From: Nautilus pompilius
Taxonomy: Eukaryota > Mollusca > Cephalopoda > Nautilida > Nautilidae
DNA length: 64,000 nt
Reading direction: 5' to 3'
Assembly (NCBI GenBank): GCA_018389105.1
Contig: JACATO010001746.1
Location: forward strand, 1 to 64,000
A model generated the notes under the pieces. That model worked only from the letters and a program-made list of their open reading frames with translations, searched no databases and was not told where the DNA came from. Position numbers and translations under genes: made by a program. Each line of letters opens with the position of its first letter. The stretch's first letter is position 1. Below, one piece after another: positions 37,501 through 49,600 of the stretch.

Positions 37501-40500
37501 ACTTGTAAATGTAGGAAATCACCGTTATTTGAAATACTCGATCGAGACGGCCAGGAACAAAACATCGACAGCGACCTTAAACAGAATTATTACGGAGAGT
37601 TGTGATGTATTTCCGGTTTTTCAGAAAAAGAACCGATTCATATTTGCCTCTACTTTATACTTCTGATGTCATTTCCCGGTTCAGAGAGTTCGGTGTGAGA
37701 TGTTTGAGTCCATCAGAGAGATGTCGGAGTATAGGCGGTTTGGAGTTCAGGATAAATTCCTGCGTTTGGGTATCTTACCCTGGCGGTTGCTGCACGCCGT
37801 TTTGTAGACTTCAGAGATGTTCTTCGTGCTAATCCCCATCCTGTTCACCATTTTCTGTACAACCACACAGTTCTCTATCACATTCACCTCGCACGCCGAA
37901 ACACTGTCTATTTTTCTGCAAGGAAAGAAGACAAACCTTCACAAGACATCGGATCCAATGTGGACACAGCAAGACACGAGTAATCAGTCCATCCGTCCTT
38001 ACAGCTAAGGTAAGTAAGTGTGTCTGTCGCGGTCAGGAAACTGTCCCGTGATTGGACGATTCTGATCGTTTCTGCTGAACCTAACAGAGGAATTTATCAC
38101 CGTATCTAGAAAATTTAACGTTGCATAAAAATATTAAGTTAATTTTGTTTCCGAGGATCCTATTATTCAGTGAATTTAAACAACAAGGATGCATTGTGTA
38201 ACACGTGACCGGGGTAATCTGGAATTACAAAATTCATATTATTATTAGTCAATATTGCCTAAACAGTAACCTAACTGAACAAATCTTAAACCCTAACAGC
38301 CAGCAGTACATATATCATAAAACCTTAATGTTGCTGCGCGTGAACACAACCTCGTTCTTCTTCATCTTGTTTATGCTGCAAAAACCTGCAGTTGCTGAAG
38401 CAAATCGTGGATGTTACAATGGTGACACTACCTACATTTCAAAGGTTCCTAGGAGGAGAGGGAACGTGGCCATATCGCTGGCGCACACCGACGTCTACAA
38501 AAGGGCGTAAGAAGGAAGTTAGGAAACGTTCTCAATTATACGACTCTTGGGGCCCCAGCGATTCCGATTTCCTGCAGAACGATCCCTGGCGGAACTTTCT
38601 ATTCTTGGGTGTGGGATAAAACCGGAATGTTTCGGTGAAACCATATGAGACTTTCTGTGGCGGAAAAAGAAGACGCGAATTTTGGTCCTTTGACCATAAA
38701 AGTCTAGCAGGTTAACCACTGCACCACCACGCCTCGTTATAGCCTAATTTGCTGGCACTGCATGGACGGTTCAGTGGTGGGTAGACGTCCATCTTAAGTT
38801 ATACACGCTTCTGCTTTAAATAAAGAACTCGTATGTGCTAGAATTAGATCGGCACAGATTCTTGGGAATCCCTCGGTATTTTGAGCCGGAGATGTTCACA
38901 CGTGCTGGAGAACACAAGATGTTCCTGGTTTTTGTTTATCGGTGTTGGAGAAAAGATCTAATAAGAGCAACTTCGGTTAAATTCTCCCGTAGGCATCTGA
39001 AGATGAACCACATACATCGTTTCTGAAGCCTGGCGTTAGCTGTGCCCTTCGAGCCGCCGGTCTTGGTGTGAACCAGTTTTAAAACCACAATAAAACCCAA
39101 GTATTCCCAGAGATAATAAATGGCGCCTGCTGGTACCGCTCTCCCGAGACTGACAAGACAAACGTCGTCCATTATGCTCATCCCTAACCAACGACGCATC
39201 CCGATACTTCATCGCAGACGCTTGAGTCTTGCATAAGCCAGGGCGACTTCCCCGCCTCCCTCTAATAACCATGCTGAACTAAGCTAAGCTTAGGCTTGTC
39301 GGACGTTAACCCTCTCGGATTTTTCAGTTTTGTGGAAAAGATTTTGAATAAAAACAAACAAAAATCCGCTTCCGATATCGGAGGAACGGTTTCTGTGCCG
39401 TGGTAACTAGTGGTCACGTGATCTCCTTTCACCCATCAGTCTTCGTGACACATGAACAAGTCTTAGCCTCATCAGATCTTAGAATTTAAGGTGGGGGCAA
39501 ATTAGCTTTATATCTAAGATCATCCCACCCCTCCCCGATGTTATCTTTCCAAAGGCAGGCCATAGTGACGAGCTCCACGTGTCTGAAAACGTTGTTGCGT
39601 GTGTAAAAGATGCTTCAGCTTCCCGTTACTTTTAAATAACTTGATGTCGTGAAATACTATTGCACATGCATCAGATTTATTGACGTCATTGCTTCCGAGT
39701 TGAGACAGGAAATAACAGGACACAACAGGAAACAACAAGACACGGAGAAAGCTTCAGCCTTCTAACCAAGCGTGCGGACAGAATTCTAAAAAAGAAAACA
39801 CAGAAATTGGCTACAATTAATGGCTATTCTCCCAGCTTCCTGGTTGGCTTTCTATTCTGTTATTTTATTTTTTGGTTTTACTTTTCTACTGATAGCCTAG
39901 AAAACTTATGGTTTTAAATCAATCAGAATCATGGAATTATCGACGCCTTTAAATTCTGATACAAGGCAAAAGCCTTTATTCTTCACCGATAATTTCTGTC
40001 TTAATCTGACATCTACAATTAAAAGTAAATTTCATGTGGCATCGACTAAAACGTTAAACGACTTGTAATGTAAAAAAGCATTTGCACCTATATGAGCATA
40101 ACCCTTACATAACACACAGATACATATAGACACACACACACACAACACAGACACACACAGATACACAGATACTCACACAGAGATACACATACACAGAAAT
40201 ACACAGATACTTACACACACAGACAGACACTTACACAGGGATACACAGATGCAAGATGCTTACACACACGCGCGCGCAGACACACATACATCCACACACA
40301 CAGAGATACACAGATACTTACAGACATACACAGACATTTACACACAAAACTTTGGCGTTACACTAAGCAGGAAAGTTTTCGATACTTTGGTCCTTTGTCT
40401 AGCTATCTCCATTCTATCATTTTAGCTCTGCCTGGATAAAATGTACACTACTTATTTAGTAAAATTAAAAGTTTAAACTTATAAATATGTAAATACTCGT

Positions 40501-43221
40501 CATTTAAACCAAGATAGATGTGTAATATAATTTGCCTCGTTTCCCCATATCAGACATAATTATGGTATTAACAATAAAAAAATCCAGCAAGCTGAAAGGT
40601 GGGTATTTTGATGCAAGCATTCCATTTACACGTACGATGTTTCCAACAATCATACCTTAATTTACAGGTCTTGTCTTTCAAATAAACTCGCTGCTTGCTG
40701 TTCTTTAACGGGTTCCGGTCCAGCATTCGTAGGACGCTCGAGACACTGAGCCTAACAGAAAGTGATCAGTCACCATCTATCAGCTTACCTGGGCCCCCCT
40801 CTTCATGTACGAACACTCAAGCCATAGTCACCCGGCCCCATTTCTGTTGTCTAGATTAAAAACCAATGATACCGATCATTTTATTCATCTCTCCTCTGGC
40901 GCTCGCTCCTAGCAGGAAAATTCTCATTTTCAGTTCGTTTTGAAATTATATTTCTCGGCAAAATTTGTTATATTTTGTCATTTTCCTTTCGTATTCCTCT
41001 TATTTTCTGTCTTCTCGCCGGACAGTCAACTAGATTTTAAAAAGCCGTTTTATCTCCTTTGACCATGCTAACAGATTTAATGTTTGTTATACCTGTAATC
41101 TGAAAGAGTACAGCCGCGTCTCGACTTACGTAACTCTACGTAAGTCGGGAGCGGCTGTACTGACTTCTGTTCCATATGTCACAGCGCTATCCAGCCAGTC
41201 ATTGGCTGGTGGCATGCTGATTCTTTTTAGTTTCCTCAGTTTTTTTGGTGAGAATTAGAAATGGGCTGTTTCATCTTCTCTAAAAGTTTATCACGGGCGT
41301 CTGATATATTTTTCTTCTGTTAATGCTGAGCTTGCAGCTGCGGCTGTCAGTGCGTATCGATCAGATCGATTAATCCAGAATCACTCTGCTTGCTTTCTTT
41401 GAACATTTTAAAGGTATTCGCGCGAAAGAACTTTTGCATAACTGACCTTTAAAAGAATTTTCCATTGAGAAAGACTTCCGAATGTGTTGTTTATCCTTAA
41501 AATAGCGTTTCTAACGAATTAAGCTATTTATAACCAGACATTAGTGCTCTTCGTTCAGAAATACGAACAGTGCGTGATAAAAGGTTTGTGCTATTTCCAG
41601 GAAGTAGATAATTAGCTCTGGCATTTCCAATGTAGAGTTTACTAATAATCTTGAGTTTCAGCGACCTGGACAGATGCCCCTGTGCAGCGGGCTAAGTCAA
41701 TGATTAATATCTTGGCAGCTTGTCTGTTATGTGTTCAAAACACAGCTTAGGTCTTCTGTACTATCGAGAAAAAAAAAATCGAACGCTTATAGCTGTTTAG
41801 CATCTTCCACGAAACTTAAGCCCCCTTTTTTCGAGAGTATTCCCTCGAGATTCTTAGAAGGATATCTGACGTCACTTATAGACGGACCGCTTACTTGCAG
41901 ATTTCTTCGTAGAAGCTGTCACTCTGTAGGGCGCGTAACAGGGTGCTGGCATTGAACAGGTTTATCCGGGCCTCGGGCAGGGAGCTGTAGCACCTCATCA
42001 TCTCGTCCTGGACCGTGTTCTTGCACGGGACGGTGCTGCTGCGGACGAGCGCTGAAATTAAACGAAATACAAAAGGCCCAAGCTAGTTTCAGTCTTAAAA
42101 CTCCCGTCACGAGTCGAAGAGGGTTAATCCGCTTCCCTCCCCCAACTTCTTCGCTCGATCTCTGCGAAGTTCTGCTTCCAAGCGAGATCCCGAGCCTTCG
42201 CAGGTTCCCGGTGGCGCTGTCAACCGAAGAAACTTAACTCTTTTACCTTACGATCGATCGAGGATTTATTCTACACGGACTCTGCGTCATCAGTGACCAA
42301 CTGACCAAACATAAAAAGGCTGATTAAATTATTGCATAGGATAGCAGTCTAACAATCCGCAAAAATTCTAGGTACATCATCTTTAAAAGATATTGTAACA
42401 TATATATCGTATACGAAAGCTTCTAATGATTTAAACCTGATCACCGTATGTCTTCCGCATAAAACCGCTCTTTAAGAGGCTTGTATCGACTACACTTTAC
42501 TGTACATGGCATTTTATATATCACATTGTATGCGTTAAAATACCTTTTTTTATAATTATTTAAATTAAATATCACTTTCAATTTAAAGGTATTTTCATTG
42601 TTCACTTTTAAATATTGCTTACCGTTTTGTAAGTATTATTCACGTTTGCTTGACCTACGAACCATAGTAAGTGGATAGCCTCATCTTTAATATCCTCTGC
42701 ATTTAAATCGCTTTGAAAAAAAAAAGAAAAGAAAAATGGCTAAACATTTAACGAAGTAAGATTGCTGATTCTAACGGTTCCAGGGCGGTGCAACTGGCGC
42801 CATCCATCACCGAGCCAGTGTTTACCATAAGCGACCATCTCGCAGATTCAGCGCCTGACAAAGAACCCGCGGAGCTGAGCCATCTCGCTTCGCGCTGGAT
42901 CCTGTAGATAGTTAAAAACAAAAAAGAAAAGGAAGATTGGAAGATTCGAAAAATGTCGCTTTTCCGCGATCGATACAAATGTATTCATATATCTATAAAT
43001 AAATAATCTTAAGTTTTCCTCGTGGTCGAAATGCAAAAAAAAAACAAACGTGTAGTTCCAATTAGGTTGTGTCGAATTCGATAATCTTTGTGCTGATAAC
43101 TGAGAAGTTTGCGGGTTATCTATAAACAGAACATTTCGTGTTTGCCCAGCATTCTGGGGTATTAGGTAGGAATCAGAGATTAATGTTTTTATCTCCCAGC
43201 CATTTTCCCTGCGTGGGTATG

Positions 43222-43260
<39 letters not shown>

Positions 43261-46200
43261 ACACGCGCGCGCGCACACGATGAGGACCGGACCTTGTGAA
43301 ATATTTACACTTGGAATACTTTGCTTAATCGGCAGGCAATCATATTTAAAGCAGAACAGACGCGTTTTTTTTTTCCTTTGTAGATAAAGGACCTTTATTT
43401 AAGTTCTGAGAGCTTCCTGCCCTTCTTCACCCTTTGGTATCCTGTCGATGATGCGGTTGTCAAAACAAAGGACGTAGTTATAATGTTATTTGACTGCTGT
43501 GCTAGTAAATGTATGCTTGCTTAATTACTGGCCAAAGTAATCACTATTTGGAATGATGTGACGCCTATATTTCTTTCTTTTTTAAATTATTAATGAGAGG
43601 TAATGGTGGATGTAGTATAGTCAGGTGTCTTTCCAATTATTTGAACTGAGCAAATTTAACATACAGAAGAGCTAGTTCGTTGTAGACGAAGATTCGGCGT
43701 CGGTTTGTTTTCGGCGCCCTGCTTTGTCTCGTTTGTATCGGATCGATCCGCGGAAGGTTTTTCCGGATACTGAAGTTTCCTTTTTTGTAATATGGCACTG
43801 CCTCATTGCCAGTCCAAACGAGTGCAAGTCAGAAGACTACTTCCTCTCATAGATGAAATTCCATACAATTGAAATCGGTCGTCAGAGGAATACACAAAGC
43901 AATAATCAATTAGTTGATTATTCTAATGGAAGACTAGACGTCCACGACGCCATCCAAATTCGCGGCGACTGTCCCGGTACACGTTCTCTTGAATGAATGA
44001 TAACCCCTGACCTCAGAACGGAAAACGAAAACTGTTAGAGCCGAGGGATCTCAACGAGTACAGAGGTGACTCGTTAGAGCTGGGTCCTCTCCGGAAGATG
44101 GCGGTTTATAATGTAATTGTTTTTTTTTTTTTTTTTTCTTTTCTCTTTGTTAAATCGTTACAAGTTAAAAACCTGTGCCGGTGGCTGCCCACATCGCAGC
44201 TCTTTCCTGTCATCAGATTCTAATGATGTGCGTCAGCAAAACCTCGTTCTCCTCTCGGCGCCATCGCCACGAGAGCTTGCAGCGGGCCGCCATTACAGAC
44301 GCCTCGAACAAACACGGCAACTCTACCGCAACAACTGGTTTTACCCCGACTTCTGGCCGAGACGGTGAGCGTCGCAGGCTTTTCTAATGAGCACTTTCTG
44401 ACATAATTCCCGTCGTGTAACACGTCCGGGCTCTGTGGGCGACATCGCGTGGGTACTCTACACGCCCACCTCTCCCACCGGGAATTCAAAGCTGTTGACC
44501 CCCAGCCATCGTTGGCAAAAGTCCACGCTAGACGGCCGGTCCACGAGCAGGGTCTCCACTTTTAACGTTAGGAAAATAAGCAAATTTTACCTTATATATA
44601 TATTTCTCAGAAATTAACTCGCTTGTAAAATCCCCCGAAGGTTACTACATTTGCTTTTTCTCGATCTTTTTTTACATAAAACACTGAGTCAAAATAAATT
44701 TATGGAAAAAGGAAAGTTATAGGATTTATTCACTAAATAATATACTAATTCATGGATAAGCGATATGGAACGATAAGGAACTTTTCCAACTTATCGCATG
44801 GAGAGTTCCTGAAGAAGTTAATTATAGAGAAACTTAGCAAAAATCTTATTCTCAAACTTAATAACTGCTATTATTTTAACACTGGCCGATTATTATACAG
44901 GTAAAGTCAACGTCACTTAAATGCGATCTTTATTTTAAACCCTCCCCCTTTTTAAAGAAGATTACAGCCGCAAACTGTTTTATAAATTTAGCATCTCGGC
45001 GCGCGCCATCTTGGAATTCTTCACGTTCGAGTTAGGAGACCACGAGCGAGTTGTCGACCTTTGCTTCTAGTGAAAACAGAAGCTTTGGACGTCCCTGGAA
45101 ACGTGACCCCTGCAGGTTCCTTCGGTTATCGGAATAACTGTCACGCCGGGGCCAAACTCCGAATCAGCGAAATCTTATGAATTCCGGTTGTCAGCTGGTG
45201 AGACAAACAATTTTCAGACCAACAGCGGCTTACTGATATGACCAGAAAACGGGTGCCAAGCATCTGCGGTGCAAGGAGGGTGGTAGGAGAGTTGGAAGAC
45301 ACGCAGCGCGCGACCAACACGAGAAGCAGATTAATTCGATTACCTTCCCCTCGTTACAGAGCAGATCTGTCTTATATCGCGCACAGCTGTCGATGCCGAT
45401 GTAGAAAGCTCTGAATACGGGTTTTGTAGACGGGGGGGGGCTTGTTACCATAATTGCAATACAGCGAGACTTTTGTAATATGCGAGAGCATTAAAGACAG
45501 AAGTGTCACCGCCAACTAAGCTTCATAATCGCATTTGTTTCCTCGCATTAGCCTGATTGTTATTGCAGTCTCGGCGATTTCCCATCATCGTACCGCGAAC
45601 CTCCGCCTCTGAGGGCTCAACTAGAATTTCTCTGTTGCCTTTTCCTCCTTCGTTCATCACAATCGCTGCTTTAGCGCGGGCTGGAAAGATACTTCTCCCC
45701 TTTGAAGAAATATATATAGTAAATCCGTGAGTGGTTTCTGTCTGACTGAGGTAGAAGATAGAAACAAAAGCGAAAGAAATAGGGCCGACAAAATATTAGA
45801 GGCGAGGTTTAGTTAAGTCGGCTGCGGTTGGGTGAGCGCCGGCCACACGTGACCACCAACCAGCCTGGCCTTTCAGCCTCTCGACGACAAGGTCACGTGA
45901 CGGGGCGGGTTCGTGTAACGGCTGAAACTAGCATGGCCGCCAGCTAGAAGGTGAAGGGAGCCTTGGCCAATCCCGACAATTATTATTATTAGCAAATTGT
46001 AGAGTTTGTCGCAGTGAAAAGGCGGAAGCTCGCCTGTCGTTCTCTTCCCGCTGCTGGGCTGCGGTCAGTTCACCGTCACGGACGAGGGAAGCCGCCGAAT
46101 TCGCACTCTGAATCAAATGGCGGACGCCATCGTCGTCTGCTGCTACTCCAAAGGCCTCGTTCTTTGATGCCACATGCGGTACCTACGTCAAAAGCCAATT

Positions 46201-46523
46201 TATAAAGCGAAGCGCCAAAAATAATAACAGAAAATGTAATATACCCCACCCCTTTTTTCAGTGCGTAAATAGTTTGTTGATAACATGATCAGCCTCTGGA
46301 CGCAGCGACTGAGACTGAGAAATCGGTTTCCCGAGAAGCGGGAATTACGCAAATATTACTTAGTTTCCGCTGTAGCGGGGACCTCTACACAAGCTATGAG
46401 TTCTGGCAAAGGAGCAAGGGTTTCTCCAAAGGGGACCAGTAAATAATTGCCATTCCTGAAGATGAAGGAATTTGGCTTCCTTCCTGACGGTATTTTCCCC
46501 CTAACTTTAAAAAATGCGAGGAA

Positions 46524-46622
<99 letters not shown>

Positions 46623-49600
46623 ATGGTGAGACAGAGAGGACAGAGAGATGGAGAGATGGTGAGACAGAGATGGAGACAGAGATGGAGAGATGGTGAGACA
46701 GAGATGGAGACAGAGATGGAGAGCGAGCGAGAGAGAGAGATGGAGAGAGATGGTGAGACAGAGATGGAGACAGAGATGGAGAGCGAGAGAGAGAGAGATG
46801 GAGAGATGGTGAGACAGAGATGGAGACAGGATGGAGAGCGAGAGAGAGAGAGAGAGAGAGATGGAGAGAGATGGAGAGAGAGACTTTGCCTATTTTTTCC
46901 ATGTCTCACTAGCTGCGTGATTAAGTTCGGTTCAAACCTCAGATGAACTTTACCTTTATCAGTAAATATCACGCAAAAACGAACTTTAATCTATCGACTC
47001 AGTAAATTCAGATTTTTCCTGGTCTGGTGCACCGTGACAGAACGGTTTCTTTAAGCAACATGGCCGCCAGATCCCCGGGGGCTGATATTTTGACATAATT
47101 GTCGGCTGGCCGGGTTATTCAGACATTTTTTTTTCCTATAATAAACGAAGCGGCTTTTATTCCGTCGGATTGACTGACGTTCGTCAAATTGGGGGGGTTT
47201 CCGCATTACGAATCCGACATATTACGGCGAGGGAACTTGATTAGTTTCTAAAATGGCGTCAACCAGCCGACGTCGATGATGGATGAGACTTTCGACCATC
47301 GCGCAGATAATTAACACCGTTCGCCCGTGATGCCTCGGACCAATATCCTCAGGCAGAGATACGCGGCATATCACCGTCTCCGTTGACACACTGGGATCGT
47401 GTTGATGTCGGCTTGTGTGGCTTTATCCCCGCCGGTACCAACAGCCCTCTGACTTAGGACTGATTTAGGAGGGGCTTTGATCGGCTCTCGCACCGGAGCA
47501 GAATTCACTGAATCTCCATCCAGACACGTGCTCGTTACCCGTTACGGGAAAGCTTGGGGCCGAAATTTGCATTATCTGGGTGTTTTGTTGTTGTTTTTAA
47601 AATTTAATTTGCATTTTGAGCAAAAAGTTCTACACTGAAAGCCAGACGTTTATAAATTTCTCCCGTCGGTTTCTCTTGTGATGCAAATAGAGGATCCCTA
47701 CGAACTAACGGGCCTCCATACCACCCTCGCCAAGTTAGGGTTCTCTTCGGTTACTTCCTCCCTTTGCATTGTCTTGGTCGTGGAAACAACGTTCTACAAC
47801 CCAGTCATAAGTTAACAAAGGGATTTCGCTGAGGGGGGGGCGAGACACAACACGTCAGGCATAGCGGGGAGAAACATTCCCATGATAAACTGTGTCGCAC
47901 AACCTTATTTCTCGCTATTAGAGCAGTTGAAATATTTAATGCCCATCATATGATGACAATTGCACACGTGAATTGTCTAAAGCAGAATTGCTCCTGTTGT
48001 CGTATCCTGCTTTTAAGGGTTCTTTTTCCTTTCTTAAAATGTAAAGAAGCTTCAACTTAGGCAGAACTGCTTACATTTAAAATCTATTTCTACTGATATA
48101 AGTACATGACAGCTTAACAGATAAACATTCTGTTCGTAACCATAACCAATCTTATCATTATATGCATTTAACATATTCTTCCGAGGAAAGACACTTACGA
48201 CAGAAAACGCATATTTAATTTTTGCTGTGAAGTACTGAACTTTCACTTCGAAAACCAAGTGTATGGCTATCGGCGATGAGTCTCGATGCATACTTCCTCT
48301 GTTATGAACTTCTGATAACAATTCTTCTATTTATTAAAATTACGCGCAGGTAGTGCATTTATCATTCATAATTTTTAACTGTAAATTTGAGTATAATATT
48401 TAAAAAAAAAATTTTTTTTTTTTTAAAGAAGGCGCAGTCTCGTATCGACGATAATGGCGATTCACCGGTACGGATGTGCGGTTCGGGTTGGATTGGGATA
48501 CATAATCCATATCCGCTCTAGAACAACATGGTGGCCCCACGAGAACTACTTCAGGCCTGACCAGTCAAAGCTGTAACAAACCGATCAGCAAAGCGCTTAT
48601 GAACCGACGTAGGGTGATTACACAGCAATTCTCCTCTCTCTGACTGTATGAGAAAACCAGAAAACCGGAAGTCGTAAAACCGGAAGTCGTAAAACCGGAA
48701 CTAGTCGCTCGAGGTGGGTTGTGTTATCGATATCGATCGGTGTTCTCTTTTCCAGCCAATAATTTTTTTTTTTTTTTTTATAAAAGTCTATTTGCTTGGA
48801 GAATTTATTTAGTAATTTGTGATTCTTAAAAAAAATAAAAAAAGAAGTAATATCGAATGAAGGTTTCCAATTGCATTAAGAAGGCGAACACAAATGGTAT
48901 GTATCAAGCTAGAAATAACAATGTTAGAGTTTTATATGCTGAGCTAAGAGGCAGTGGACTATCACTGCTCAGCTTCTTGTGAACATTAGATGTTAAAAAA
49001 CCCATCCATTATTGCAGTTAGTGATGTACTGGCGAGTGCCAGTCAAAGTATATTGTGGCTAATGCTAACGGATTAGGTCCTTGCAAAGACAACAAAGAAT
49101 TAAATCCCTTTAAAAACGGTTCATCTTTGAGCGTTACTTTCCTATTTATTGCTCTTCGAATACACCTACAAGATAATGAAAATAGATGAAAATGTTGGTC
49201 TCCTGCTGGGGATTCAGCAGACCGACAGTGCTGTAACAGACAAGTCTTTGTAATACTCCAGTGAAGAGTTCGTTATGATCACTGGTGCAGAGAAACAGGA
49301 ACCGGTGATCTTCAGGATGTACGAAGTTGTATCGCCAAGAACTAACATCTTTCTACCTGTATTTTGGAGTGTACAGCACTGCAGTCTTAGACTGTGCCAA
49401 GCCAAACTAAACCGACAGTTACTCCGACCGTAAACATAGCATTTAATTGACAGATTCGACAGTAATCGTTCGCTGCCATTTTTCAAAAGAAGAAAACAGA
49501 AAGAGATGGGGGATATAAAAGTTAGAATTATCGCTTTAATCTTAGCACAGAGCATCAACAAGCACGGATATATCGATTGACCAAAGATAACGTCTGTAGA

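Noticed and set aside
37817..38008. Plus frame with a convincing signal peptide (MFFVLIPILFTIFC) and a GTAAGT donor just after its stop
   Set aside because: It is antisense to exon 3 of the GPI-type gene, whose splice sites, phases and codon use are far better supported.
39541..39738. Minus 65-codon frame, and the 87-codon frame at 38936-39199, as extra exons of the GPI-type gene
   Set aside because: No usable splice pair in the required phase, and the five-exon chain is complete without them.
40740..40860. Minus-strand donor CCCAG|GTAAGC in intron 2
   Set aside because: All frames between the nearest acceptor and this donor contain stops.
46507..46972. Frames of more than 130 codons around 46.5-47.0 kb, and similar ones at 28.3-29.1 kb and 50.1-50.4 kb
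   Set aside because: They are translations of GA/CT repeats.
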